DNA of 28,422 nucleotides from Anaerolineae bacterium. Its GTDB lineage: Bacteria > Chloroflexota > Anaerolineae > J102. Of this stretch, positions 7,871-16,218 are shown piece after piece. The DNA is taken from the NCBI GenBank assembly GCA_026985975.1, contig JALSPL010000458.1, forward strand, positions 1-28,422, in the 5' to 3' direction. The notes beneath the pieces are model-generated. The model was not told where the DNA came from, ran no database searches, and worked only from the letters and a program-made list of their open reading frames with translations. The first letter of the stretch is position 1; each line of letters starts with the position of its first letter. Position numbers and translations under genes: made by a program.

Positions 7871-9025
7871 TCAACGCGTCATCACGGGCAGATAAAGCGC
7901 ATGCTTGAAGTTGACTGTGCAACTGCTGACCAGGGTATAGGCTCCGGCTGCGCCGTTGTAGCCATCTATCGCCACATAATAAACCCCGGCATCCATCTTC
8001 GCCCGCACCAGGTTGGCGTCAGCGCCTTGCAAACAATCATCCGGGTATGCGCTTTTCAGCAGAAAAACGTCCAAATCCTGAGCAGGATCGTCGGGGAATA
8101 TCTGGAGTTGGACATCGGTGTTGTCATAGGGGATCTGCAGACGGTAAACCGCCTCTGGTCCCGTCTCCGGCCATGCCGGGCGACAGGCGGTATAGACGAC
8201 GACATTGTTATCCCAGGTTTGGGTGTTGCCGGCATAACGGGCGTTGCAATCCATCGCCACGGCCTGTTCGATGGCCAACCTGCCCGGCTCGGGCGTCGGC
8301 GTAACGGTGGGCGTGGGCGTGCGGGTCGGCGTCGAAGTGGGGATGGGGACATTCGTTTCGTAAACGATCTCCAATTTGGGACTGATGTCCGGCCGGAAAT
8401 CGTAACTCATCACATCAAGATAATGGTTTAATTCATTATTGGCCGCGTTTTGGATGATGATGGCCAGAGCGTTTCCGTTTTGCCAGCCTGGTCGGCTGAT
8501 GATTTCCTGGATGACGGCGGCAATATCAGGCGAATCAAACCAGGAGTAGTTGGGCGGCGCCTGGGCGATCTCCCAACCGACGGCGGCCGATGTGAGCGGA
8601 CGTTGGCTGGCCAGAGTTTCGGAATTCGCGAAGGAGCGAGCCGAGTCAGTTTTATCCGCCTGGATTTTCACTCGAATAGGCGTGTCTCTGGTCCATTCGC
8701 CGTAGTAAAGCGATAGTTTGGCCTGTACGATTCGCGAACCCTGCGGGATATCGATATTCTGAAAACGAATGCCGTTGACATAAGCTGTTTCGCTGGCGCC
8801 AACGCGCACATAACTCCAATCGTTGCGATTCTCGCCCGTCGCCAACTGCACGCTGGTGTCATCCTCCGACGCTTTGACTTGCAGGCTGATGACGTTGGTG
8901 ATGGGCGTCGGCGTGGGCGTGACTGCGGGCGCGTCCCGTCCGGTCCTGGCCCGGGAGAGCATCGGGGGTAGCGAGAGGAGGATGGCGGCGGTGAGGATGA
9001 GTGTGGGAATAGCGAATCGCTTCAT
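7871..9025 (-). CDS. Secreted DNRLRE/CBM96-like + PPC-like domain protein
   Basis: The 384-residue product starts with a signal peptide (MKRF, then hydrophobic residues 5-24). A short Thr-Pro spacer leads to a beta-sandwich domain (about 48-225) with NGIRFQNIDIPQGSRIVQAKL and 'SLYYGEW'. This is the pattern of the DNRLRE/CBM96-type domain found on surface proteins. A second Thr-Pro linker (227-248) leads to a Cys-containing C-terminal domain resembling bacterial pre-peptidase C-terminal (PPC) modules. The protein ends with HALYLPVMTR, an ending common on exported Chloroflexota proteins. It probably acts outside the cell, perhaps binding polysaccharide or the envelope. In-frame starts at 9040 (ATG) or 9079 (TTG) are possible; 9025 gives the best signal peptide. 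Confidence 0.75.
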   Translation of the reverse strand: MKRFAIPTLILTAAILLSLPPMLSRARTGRDAPAVTPTPTPITNVISLQVKASEDDTSVQLATGENRNDWSYVRVGASETAYVNGIRFQNIDIPQGSRIVQAKLSLYYGEWTRDTPIRVKIQADKTDSARSFANSETLASQRPLTSAAVGWEIAQAPPNYSWFDSPDIAAVIQEIISRPGWQNGNALAIIIQNAANNELNHYLDVMSYDFRPDISPKLEIVYETNVPIPTSTPTRTPTPTVTPTPEPGRLAIEQAVAMDCNARYAGNTQTWDNNVVVYTACRPAWPETGPEAVYRLQIPYDNTDVQLQIFPDDPAQDLDVFLLKSAYPDDCLQGADANLVRAKMDAGVYYVAIDGYNGAAGAYTLVSSCTVNFKHALYLPVMTR

Positions 9026-9248
9026 AGATGCGGCGCTCATGGAAGAAAGATATGGGAGGAAGCTCAGAAGAAAAACCAACTGGCGCGTGACTCTATCTTA
9101 CTTCTGTGTCGGGCAAAGGTCAACATCGGGCAACGCGTCTCTCTTCAGTTTACCAATTGAATATGAACATCCTATGAAAGGATGAGATTCTCTGGATGAC
9201 AGTTTTGTCATTTTTTGCGTCTGGCTCATGGCCGAACCCCGCCCGACG

Positions 9249-9257
9249 TGCTATAAT
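9249..9257 (+). promoter_or_regulatory. Extended -10 promoter giving a possibly leaderless mRNA
   Basis: TGCTATAAT is a perfect extended -10 element and ends 7 nt before the ATG at 9265. The expected start of transcription therefore falls at or next to the start codon. No good -35 and no ribosome binding site are present. Confidence 0.6.
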
Positions 9258-9264
9258 CGCGGCC

Positions 9265-10536
9265 ATGAACGCCCGTCGCACCACCATCGGCTACACGCTG
9301 TTACTGCTATTGCTCCTCATCCCCGCCTGGGCGCCGCTGACGCGGCCCGGCCTGCCCGCGTGGCGCCCGGGCGCGCTGCCCGCGCTAGGCGTGAGTGCAG
9401 GCGCTGGCGATTGGGCGCTGCTGCCCGCGCGCATCCTGCACGCCGCGGGCCTGGGCAATGTGGCCGCACTCAAAGCCAGCATCGCCCTGGGCCTGATACT
9501 GGTTGGGCTTTTGATCTTCTTCGGGCTCAGAAATCTGTGGGGGAATAAAGCCAGCCTTCTTAGCGCCGTGCTGGCCCTTTACGCCCCCATCTTCCTCAGC
9601 GCCATTTACATCGAGGGCGCTGTCGCCAGCGTGTGGCTGGCCGCGGGGATAGCCGCACTTCTCTGGCAAATAGAAAAAACAAGCTGGCCGCGGTGGCTGG
9701 TGGGCTCCGCGGGCATTCTTGTTGCGATCTTCAGCATCTTCCACAGCAATCCGCAGCCGCCATTTTCTTTGCATCTTTTGTTCGAGTCGCCATGGCATTG
9801 GAGCGCCAACGCCATCGATCTGCATGCCGCCTTCGCCTGGACGCCCGGTCTCATCCTGCTGGCCCTGGTTATCATTGCGCTATGGCGGCTGGCGGGCCAT
9901 CGCCCCGAAAACGCTCAAGCCGTTTGGGGCGTGTTGTTCACAGTCTTGCTGCTGGTGGGAGCCTCCTACTTTGTTGGCGATTTGCGTATGGCCTTTCTGC
10001 TGACCAGCGTTTTGCCCCTGGCCGCGGCGGCAGGATATGCCCTGCGTCTGTTTCCTGCACTGGAGACGCCCGCCATCTGGGCGGTCTTGCTGATTATGCC
10101 CATCCTGGCCGCGGGCCCGGCCCTCTCACCCAACTTCGTGGATGTTCCCATCCCCGAACACCCCGCGGCCATCTTTGGCGACCATCAGATCCTGCTCATC
10201 GACGTCCGCCTCGAAGGCGACCTGTCGCCCGGGCACAGCGTCAGCGTGGCGGCCGCATGGCAGGCCTTGCAGCCCATCGACTTCGACTACAACATCTTCA
10301 TTCATGTGGTGGATGACGCGGGCCAGACCGTGGCTCAATTCGATGGCCAGCCCCGGGGCGGCGACCGTCCCATGACCACATGGACGCCGGGCGAGATCAT
10401 CACCGACGCCTACACCGTCGGCATTCCCGCCGACGCGCCGACCACGCTACGCGTGCAAATGGGCCTCTACAACTGGCAGTCGGGCCAGCGCCTGCTCCTT
10501 TCCGACGGTTCCGACTCATTGACAATGGGTCATTGA
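9265..10536 (+). CDS. Polytopic membrane protein with C-terminal beta domain (glycosyltransferase-associated?)
   Basis: The 423-residue protein has an N-terminal membrane anchor (residues 8-22) and about eight further hydrophobic helices up to residue 290. A soluble C-terminal domain (about 300-420) contains FDYNIFIHVVDDAGQTVAQF and a GD-P-TTW-PGE stretch. That C-terminal pattern is frequent at the ends of Chloroflexota GT39-like membrane glycosyltransferases. The catalytic N-terminal loop (DE/DD motif) of such enzymes is not seen, so this may be a partner or a derived form. It overlaps nothing but ends 5 nt before the next membrane gene, and the two are very likely co-expressed. The ATG at 9265 is favoured by the promoter; a longer frame from 9196 would read through it. 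Confidence 0.6.
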   Translation: MNARRTTIGYTLLLLLLLIPAWAPLTRPGLPAWRPGALPALGVSAGAGDWALLPARILHAAGLGNVAALKASIALGLILVGLLIFFGLRNLWGNKASLLSAVLALYAPIFLSAIYIEGAVASVWLAAGIAALLWQIEKTSWPRWLVGSAGILVAIFSIFHSNPQPPFSLHLLFESPWHWSANAIDLHAAFAWTPGLILLALVIIALWRLAGHRPENAQAVWGVLFTVLLLVGASYFVGDLRMAFLLTSVLPLAAAAGYALRLFPALETPAIWAVLLIMPILAAGPALSPNFVDVPIPEHPAAIFGDHQILLIDVRLEGDLSPGHSVSVAAAWQALQPIDFDYNIFIHVVDDAGQTVAQFDGQPRGGDRPMTTWTPGEIITDAYTVGIPADAPTTLRVQMGLYNWQSGQRLLLSDGSDSLTMGH

Positions 10537-10541
10537 CAACT

Positions 10542-12467
10542 ATGAAAACCCTTCGTTCCGCCTCTTTCTGGACGGCGATGCTGCTGACGATTTTCGCCAT
10601 CGCCCCCTTGCTGCGACCCGGCTATTTCTGGGCTGCGCATGACGCGCGCCACGATGTCTATTTCATCCTGCAATACAACATCACCTGGAACGAAGGCATT
10701 CTCTTTCCCCGCTGGTCGCCCGATTGGGCCTTTGGCTACGGCTATCCCTTCTTCAACATCTATGCGCCCGGCGCCACCTTTCTGGGGACCCTGCTCTATC
10801 GCACTCTGCACCTGACCCTGGAAAACGCGGTCAAGGCGACCTTCATCGTGACGCTGCTTATCAGCGCCTGGGCCATGTGGCTGTTCGTGCGGGATTGGCT
10901 GGGCGAGCGGGCGGCGCTGGTGGCCGCAGTGGCCTACGTTTACGTTCCCTATCATCTGGTGGATGTGTATGTGCGGGCCGCCATGGCCGAAAGCCTGGCC
11001 CTGGCCCTGCTGCCCCTGGCTCTGTGGGCCGTGCGCCGCGTCGTCAGGCGTCCCGCCGCCCTCAACATCGTCCTCGTCGCTCTCACCTACGCCGCCATCC
11101 ATCTCAGCTCCAATCTGGTGGCGCTGCTGTTCACGCCCGTGCTGGGCCTGTATTTGCTGGCGCTGGTCTGCTTTGAAAATAATTTGATCTCACGCAAAAA
11201 CGCTGAGTCGCAAAGGAAAAATAGGGGAAAGGTTGACGAAGATGGACGAATGGACGAAGGTGGACGAAATGAATCGTCTACTTTCGTCGAGATTCGTCTA
11301 CTTTCGTCGAGCCGTAGGCTCTTTCCCTTTGCGTCTTTGCGCCTTTGCGTGAGACGTCTCCTGGCCCCGGCCGCGGGATTGGGCCTGGGCGTGGCCCTGG
11401 CCGCGTTCTTCATCCTGCCCGCCCTGGCCGAAAAGAATTTCGTCAATCTCAGCCAATGGTATGGCGGCTATTACGACTTCCATGAGCATTTCGTCTACTT
11501 CGCCCAGCTCTTCGATCCCCGCTGGGGTTATGGCATTAGCACGCCCGGGCCGGATGATACGCTCAGCTACCAATTGGGCCTGGCGCTCTTCGCCCTGGCC
11601 GCGCTGGCCGCGTGGGCGTGGTGGCGGCGTCCGGGCAAAGAGCGCATCGAGATCGGCTTCTGGCTGATCATCTTGCTGGGCAGCGCCTGGCTGACCACCG
11701 CCGCTTCCACCCTGGCCTGGGATCATGTCCCCATGGTGGCCATGGCCCAATTCCCCTGGCGCTATCTCTCTCTGGCCGCGCTGGCCCTGGCCATCCTCGC
11801 CCCCGTCATCCTCATCTTCGCCGACCACGCAATCGATGGCCCGGATCATCACGCCACCTCATGGCTCATCCCCCTGATGCTCTCGGGCCTGATCATCTTC
11901 GCCAGCAGCCGTTATCTGACCATTCAGGTCACCGATCCGCCGCCGGGCGGGGCTACGCTGGCCGGGCTGATGGCATTCGAGCGCAGCTCCGACGAGATGA
12001 CCGGCATGACATCCACCGCCGATGAAGTTGCGACCTGGTCGCCCATTGCCGACCTGCACATGGCGGGCAAACCGGTCACCACCCAGGTGGATTACGGCCT
12101 GGTGCAGGCCAACCCCCATCTGGCCGTGGACGCCCGCGAGCACAGCGTTATCTCCGAGACGGTGCGGGTATGGACCGATGCGCCGGGGCAGCGCCTGCCC
12201 TTCTATCGCCAATGGTATCCCGGCTGGACAGCGACCATCATGGACCCGGACACGGGCGAGGTCATCCAGCGCTTCGCGCTCACCCCCGACGACACCCGTC
12301 CGCCCTACGGCCTCCTCGACGTCCCCGTGCCCGAAGGCGACTCTCTCCTGCGCATCTCCTTTGAGAACACCCCCATCCGCATCATCGGCAACGCCATCTC
12401 CATCCTGACCGCCATTTTGCTTTTGGGGCTGACGGTTTGGGGCGTTTATCGACATAGATTAACCTGA
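10542..12467 (+). CDS. PTPS-related polytopic membrane protein (paralog 1), with in-frame palindromic insert
   Basis: The 641-residue protein shows the 'HDARHD...' loop after the first membrane helix, then FPRWSPDWAFGYGYPFF, about ten membrane helices and a soluble C-terminal domain. This matches the '6-pyruvoyl-tetrahydropterin synthase-related' membrane family (PF10131-like). Despite its name, that family resembles GT-C glycosyltransferases and YfhO-type envelope proteins. Between two membrane helices (residues about 216-270) lies a charged, low-complexity segment. It is absent from the paralog at 13263 and is encoded by a 167-bp palindrome. The frame stays open through it. The ATG at 10542 follows the previous stop by 5 nt. 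Confidence 0.7.
   Translation: MKTLRSASFWTAMLLTIFAIAPLLRPGYFWAAHDARHDVYFILQYNITWNEGILFPRWSPDWAFGYGYPFFNIYAPGATFLGTLLYRTLHLTLENAVKATFIVTLLISAWAMWLFVRDWLGERAALVAAVAYVYVPYHLVDVYVRAAMAESLALALLPLALWAVRRVVRRPAALNIVLVALTYAAIHLSSNLVALLFTPVLGLYLLALVCFENNLISRKNAESQRKNRGKVDEDGRMDEGGRNESSTFVEIRLLSSSRRLFPFASLRLCVRRLLAPAAGLGLGVALAAFFILPALAEKNFVNLSQWYGGYYDFHEHFVYFAQLFDPRWGYGISTPGPDDTLSYQLGLALFALAALAAWAWWRRPGKERIEIGFWLIILLGSAWLTTAASTLAWDHVPMVAMAQFPWRYLSLAALALAILAPVILIFADHAIDGPDHHATSWLIPLMLSGLIIFASSRYLTIQVTDPPPGGATLAGLMAFERSSDEMTGMTSTADEVATWSPIADLHMAGKPVTTQVDYGLVQANPHLAVDAREHSVISETVRVWTDAPGQRLPFYRQWYPGWTATIMDPDTGEVIQRFALTPDDTRPPYGLLDVPVPEGDSLLRISFENTPIRIIGNAISILTAILLLGLTVWGVYRHRLT
11188..11354. repeat. Palindromic element translated in frame inside a membrane protein gene
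   Basis: The ends are inverted repeats: TCTCACGCAAA at the left and its exact complement at the right. Inside lie further GCAAAG-type units on both arms. The centre holds four GGACGAA-like units facing two direct copies of TCGTCTACTTTCGTCGAG, which are largely complementary. The whole can fold into one long nested hairpin. It encodes about 55 extra residues compared with the paralog, including FPFASLRLCV. Confidence 0.85.
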
Positions 12468-12502
12468 ATGACTTTACGGAATGTCAAAAGATGGTTAATG
12501 GA

Positions 12503-12531
12503 TTGACATTTGTAAAGCAAAATTGTAAAAT
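12503..12531 (+). promoter_or_regulatory. Toxin-antitoxin promoter with A/T-rich operators
   Basis: TTGACA and TAAAAT are 17 bp apart. The region carries three TGTAAA units and, downstream at 12548-12557, a perfect TTTTGCAAAA dyad. These are plausible binding sites for the AbrB-type antitoxin, which usually represses its own operon. Confidence 0.7.
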
Positions 12532-12569
12532 GTAAAACAAGAACTCATTTTGCAAAACAGGTGATCAAT

Positions 12570-12809
12570 ATGCAAACAGCAACTGCACAAGTAAGCAAAA
12601 AATACCAAATGGTTATCCCAAAAGAGGTGCGGAAAGCCCTGGGCATCAAGCCCCATGATCAGATTCTTTTCCTGATTGATGGTAACCGCGTTTATTTGCG
12701 GCCGCGCCCCACAAGTTTCACAGAGGCGCTAAGCGGTTTGCACGCCCATGTCTGGCATCAATCTGGTGAAGCGTGGCTGGAGAAGGAGCGGGCGTCATGG
12801 GAGGAGTAG
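12570..12809 (+). CDS. AbrB/MazE-fold antitoxin (VapB-like)
   Basis: The 79-residue protein contains the swapped-hairpin DNA-binding signature QVSKKYQMVIPKEVRKALGI (residues 7-26), followed by DQILFLIDGNRVYLRPRP. The C-terminal part (about 50-79) would wrap the toxin. The start at ATG 12570 is supported by AGGTGA directly upstream; the in-frame GTG at 12561 lies within that site. The stop overlaps the toxin start by 13 bp, so the two are translationally coupled. The antitoxin should neutralise the PIN toxin and repress the promoter at 12503. Confidence 0.9.
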   Translation: MQTATAQVSKKYQMVIPKEVRKALGIKPHDQILFLIDGNRVYLRPRPTSFTEALSGLHAHVWHQSGEAWLEKERASWEE

Positions 12810-13291
12810 AACGCCTGCGGGATGATTTATCCCGTTATCAGGCCGTTGCTATCGACACGATGATCTTCATTTATGTCCTGGAAAAAAATCCCATCTATTT
12901 TTCACTGGCGAAAACTATTTTGGAGATCGTGGAAGCGGGCCTGGTTGAAGGCGTTATCAGCGTTATTACTCTGACAGAACTGCTGACTGCGCCAGCGCAA
13001 GAGAAGGATGTCGAGGCCATGCGGGAATATGAAATGTATTTGTTAAACTTTCCTCACCTCACTGTCTTGCCCGTGAATGTTGAGATCGCTCGGGCCGCGG
13101 CCCATGTGCGAGGCGACATCGGTCTGCCTGCGCCTGACGCCATCATTCTTGCGACAGCTCAAAACGTGCAAGTCGATGCTATTGTCACCAATGACAAACG
13201 ATGGCGGCACAAAATCTCCGGGACGGAAGTTGTTCTTCTTGAGGATTATCTTCCAGACGAATATGAGTCTGTTGTCGGACCTGAAGCGTAA
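12797..13291 (+). CDS. PIN-domain toxin (VapC-like ribonuclease)
   Basis: The 164-residue protein has the PIN-domain acidic residues in order: Asp20 in AIDTMIFIYVLE, Glu61 in TLTELL, Asp114 in PAPDAIILATA, and the TND motif (131-133). These coordinate Mg/Mn for RNA cleavage in VapC toxins. The start at 12797 has AAGGAG 8 nt upstream and overlaps the antitoxin gene. The 3' end overlaps the next membrane protein gene by 29 bp, which is unusual for a module that could have inserted recently. The module interrupts a run of envelope genes. Confidence 0.9.
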   Translation: MGGVERLRDDLSRYQAVAIDTMIFIYVLEKNPIYFSLAKTILEIVEAGLVEGVISVITLTELLTAPAQEKDVEAMREYEMYLLNFPHLTVLPVNVEIARAAAHVRGDIGLPAPDAIILATAQNVQVDAIVTNDKRWRHKISGTEVVLLEDYLPDEYESVVGPEA

Positions 13292-15035
13292 AGCAGATCT
13301 CAAACGCGATCTGCTCCGCTCTCCCCTCGTCCTGCTCATCCTTCTCAGCCTGTTCATCCTGGCGCCGCTGCTGGCCTCGGGCTACTTTCTGCACGCCCAC
13401 GACGCCCGTCACAGCCTCATCTGGCTGGTGGAATATGATCAGGGCATTCGCGACGGCTTTCTCTGGCCGCGCTGGGCGCCCGATCACTCCCAGGGTTACG
13501 GCTACCCTCTGTTTACTTTCTACGCGCCCCTGGCCTTCGCCATCGCCGAGGTCTTTCATCTGCTGGGGGCCAGCATCGTGGGCGCGGTCAAGATCACCTG
13601 GGCGCTGGCCACGATTTTGGCGGGCGTGAGCATGTATCGGCTGGCCCGCAGCTTGTGGGGAGTCGGGCCCGCGTTCATCGCCGGGCTGCTCTACATGACC
13701 GCTCCGTATCATCTGGTCAACAGCTACGTGCGCGGCTCCCTGGCCGAATTCGTGGCCCTGGCCCTTTATCCCTGGGTGATTCACAGCTTCTGGCAGGTGT
13801 TGACGCGCAAAAACGCCCGCAGCGTGGCCCTGGCCGCGCTCAGCCTGGGCCTGCTGATCATGACCCACAGCGTCACGCTGATGCTGCTGCCGCCCCTGCT
13901 GGCGCTGCTCATCCTCACCTGGCTGGCGCTGGACTGGCGGCGGGAGGGCAAGGTTCCGTGGCGGGCCGCGCTTTACGCCCTGGCCGCGGGCCTGCTGGGC
14001 GGGATGTTCGCCGCCATCTTTTTACTGCCGGTCATCGGCGAGACCCAATACATCGTCGTCGATCAGTGGATTCCGGCCGAAAGCTATAACTACCCCAAAC
14101 AATTCCTCTACCTCTTCCAGTGGTTCGACTTCACCTGGGGCTATGGTTTCGCCCTGCCCGGGCCCGATGACGGCATGAATCTATCCGTTGGCCTGTGGCT
14201 GATGATGTCGAGCATCGTCGCACTGCCGCTGGTCATCCGCAAGCGTCCGCAGCGTCCGGTGTTGTTCTGGGGATTTTTCGCAATCGCCGCCATCGCCCTC
14301 TTCGCTACCCTGGCCCCCAGCAAGATATTTTGGGATGTCATTCCCATGATCAAGCTGGTGCAGTTCCCTTTCCGGTTTCTGGCCCCGGCCACCCTTTTTC
14401 TGGCGCTGGTTTCAGCGGGATCGGTCGCCGCTCTGCTGCCCGCCCGCCGCGATGCCCTCCACCCCATCCTGCTGGCCCTGGCATTGGCTATCTTGCTGGG
14501 CTCCTGGACCTACGCCCGGCCCCAACACACCGCCGTGGCGACAAAGGATGTCAGCCCGGCCGCGGATATCTATTTCGAGCTGGATTATCCCGATATGCGC
14601 GGCAGCACCGCCTTTGCGGGCGACAAACCGGTCACTTCTCCCAAAATCGAGGCCTATCTGGCGGGCGAGCCTCTCCCTCTGGCCGGGATCATCGACGGCG
14701 TCGGGGATGTGACCAGCGTCCGGCATGGCGCAGGCTCCGATGAGGTGCGTGTCAGCGCCCAAACGCCCGTCACCCTGCAATTCTACACCTACTGGTATCC
14801 GGGCTGGCGGGCGTGGATCGATGATCAGTCGGCGGCGACGCGGGCCGAAGGCCCGGACGCGCTCATCACGGTGGCTGTTCCCGCGGGCGAGCACGACGTG
14901 CGCATCCGTTTCACCAACACCCCCCTGCGCACCATCGCCGCACTCATCACCCTGACCACCCTGCTGATTTTGGCCATCCTCTTCTTCTGGGATACAATCC
15001 GCCAGCCTTTTTTACTTTTTACTTTTACCTTTTGA
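13263..15035 (+). CDS. PTPS-related polytopic membrane protein (paralog 2)
   Basis: The 590-residue protein is a clear paralog of the gene at 10542. Shared features are the HAHDARHS loop after the first membrane helix (about 20-40), WPRWAPDHSQGYGYPLF, APYHLVNSYVRGSLAEF, WGYGFALPGPDD, and a C-terminal soluble domain with YWYPGWRAWIDD followed by one last membrane helix. It has no palindromic insert; its linker at the corresponding place is about 15 residues. It likely acts in the envelope, possibly lipid-linked sugar transfer, but this is inferred only from fold resemblance. The ATG at 13263 lies inside the toxin gene; the longer frame from 13077 is antisense-like noise of the toxin. Confidence 0.7.
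   Translation: MSLLSDLKRKADLKRDLLRSPLVLLILLSLFILAPLLASGYFLHAHDARHSLIWLVEYDQGIRDGFLWPRWAPDHSQGYGYPLFTFYAPLAFAIAEVFHLLGASIVGAVKITWALATILAGVSMYRLARSLWGVGPAFIAGLLYMTAPYHLVNSYVRGSLAEFVALALYPWVIHSFWQVLTRKNARSVALAALSLGLLIMTHSVTLMLLPPLLALLILTWLALDWRREGKVPWRAALYALAAGLLGGMFAAIFLLPVIGETQYIVVDQWIPAESYNYPKQFLYLFQWFDFTWGYGFALPGPDDGMNLSVGLWLMMSSIVALPLVIRKRPQRPVLFWGFFAIAAIALFATLAPSKIFWDVIPMIKLVQFPFRFLAPATLFLALVSAGSVAALLPARRDALHPILLALALAILLGSWTYARPQHTAVATKDVSPAADIYFELDYPDMRGSTAFAGDKPVTSPKIEAYLAGEPLPLAGIIDGVGDVTSVRHGAGSDEVRVSAQTPVTLQFYTYWYPGWRAWIDDQSAATRAEGPDALITVAVPAGEHDVRIRFTNTPLRTIAALITLTTLLILAILFFWDTIRQPFLLFTFTF
14970..14998 (+). promoter_or_regulatory. Possible promoter of the LysM protein gene
   Basis: TTGGCC and TACAAT are 17 bp apart, inside the 3' end of the preceding gene and about 45 nt before the LysM gene start. 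The fit is moderate. Confidence 0.35.
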
Positions 15036-15044
15036 CTTCAACCT

Positions 15045-16064
15045 ATGCCCACCCGAAAATGTCCCAACTGCGGGACGCCCGTCAGTCATAAAGCCAAAGA
15101 TTGCTTCATGTGCGGCTATCAGTTCGAGCAGCCGCGGCGGCTGCGTCTGCGCGTCCCCTGGGCGGATATTGTCCTGGCGTTGGTCATCGTCGCCTTGGTC
15201 GTCTTGTGGTGGCGCTGGGACGACCAAAGGCAGGCGCTGGCTCTGACGCCTTCATCCACGCCCACCATCACGCCCACAGCCACCAACACCCCCACACTGA
15301 CGCCCACTCCCACCATCACCCCCACGCCCACGCCCGTCCCCACGCCCACGCCCATCGTGCACATCGTGCGCCAAGGTGACACCTATCTGGGCATCGCCAA
15401 TCAATATGGCATCGATCTGGACGTGTTGCTGGCCGCCAATAATCTGACCACGAAGGATATTTTGCGGCCCGGACAGACGCTGAACATCCCGGCGGATGAG
15501 GCTGACGCGCCCCTGCCCACGCCCGAGCCCCTTTCCGGCCTCATCAACTATCCGGTCGAACCGGGCGACACCGTGGAGTCCATCGCCATTCGCTTCCAAA
15601 TCCCCACCACCGCCATCCTCGAAAACAACGATATCTCCGACCCCAACAAATTGCAAGTGGGACAGGTGTTGATCATTCCTGTGGGGACCATTACGCCCAC
15701 GCCCGAGCTCGCGACCACCGCCACGCCCGTCCCCAAAATCCAGCCGCCCGTGCTCATTAGCCCGCCCGATGGCGGCGTGTATGCGGGCGAGACCGGCCCG
15801 CTGCTGCGCTGGGTGGCCCCGGGCCTGCTGCCGGAGGATGTCTGGTATCAGGTGGGGTTGGCCTACGCCGATCCCCATCTGCCCAAAATCGAACCCGTCC
15901 GCACCAAAGCCAGCAGCCTGCGTCTGGATGACGCGCTGCGTCCGTCCCCCGACGCCGCCTCTTCCGGGATGCGTTGGTGGGTGCGATTGGTGCGCCTGAC
16001 TCGCGATGGCGAGATCGTCCCCATCAGCCAGGCCAGCCCTGTGCGCAGCTTTCAGTGGCGATGA
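15045..16064 (+). CDS. Zinc-ribbon, membrane-anchored double-LysM protein
   Basis: The 339-residue protein begins with a zinc ribbon (C6/C9 and C20/C23), then one membrane helix (about 40-57), and a long Thr-Pro linker (69-104). Two LysM domains (about 105-149 and 168-213) are each marked by GDT and N-x-L-x-x-G-Q-x-L-x-IP. After a second Thr-Pro stretch a C-terminal beta domain (233-339) follows, with PPDGGVYAGETGPLLRW. LysM binds peptidoglycan N-acetylglucosamine, so the outer part probably sits on the cell wall. The ribbon stays inside. The last 36 codons recur in a second, broken copy at 27528-27635. Confidence 0.8.
   Translation: MPTRKCPNCGTPVSHKAKDCFMCGYQFEQPRRLRLRVPWADIVLALVIVALVVLWWRWDDQRQALALTPSSTPTITPTATNTPTLTPTPTITPTPTPVPTPTPIVHIVRQGDTYLGIANQYGIDLDVLLAANNLTTKDILRPGQTLNIPADEADAPLPTPEPLSGLINYPVEPGDTVESIAIRFQIPTTAILENNDISDPNKLQVGQVLIIPVGTITPTPELATTATPVPKIQPPVLISPPDGGVYAGETGPLLRWVAPGLLPEDVWYQVGLAYADPHLPKIEPVRTKASSLRLDDALRPSPDAASSGMRWWVRLVRLTRDGEIVPISQASPVRSFQWR
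15957..16064 (+). repeat. Direct repeat copy A (3' end of the LysM gene)
   Basis: This 108-bp segment matches 27528-27635 with 9 differences, all transitions. Seven fall in the coding part and two are in the stop codon (TGA here, TAG there). The two copies lie in the same orientation and enclose the entire peptide/pheromone cluster. Confidence 0.88.
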
Positions 16065-16218
16065 GAGCATCGCCTAGATTGGGCCCGGAAGCTTCGGAAT
16101 GCTGTAAAACTGCGGAAATCTGCGTGTGTCAGCGTTATCTTGCGTTCTGGATTTCATTTCTTGCCGGCGTGCAAACGCTCATGACATTTGCCGGGCGAGG
16201 AAAGAACGTTGGGAGGGG

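Noticed and set aside
9196..9216. Small hairpin ATGACA/TGTCAT followed by T residues, resembling a plus-strand terminator
   Set aside because: Stem of only 6 A/T-rich pairs and no plus-strand gene ends upstream of it.
15250..15360. Short tandem CCCAC/CACGCC repeats that could be taken for a CRISPR or minisatellite
   Set aside because: They encode the Thr-Pro linker of the LysM protein; no spacers of constant length are present.
16065..16218. Gap between LysM gene and kinase gene checked for an integrase, tRNA or terminator at the island edge
   Set aside because: No tRNA-like fold, integrase fragment or clear terminator could be seen in these 154 bp.
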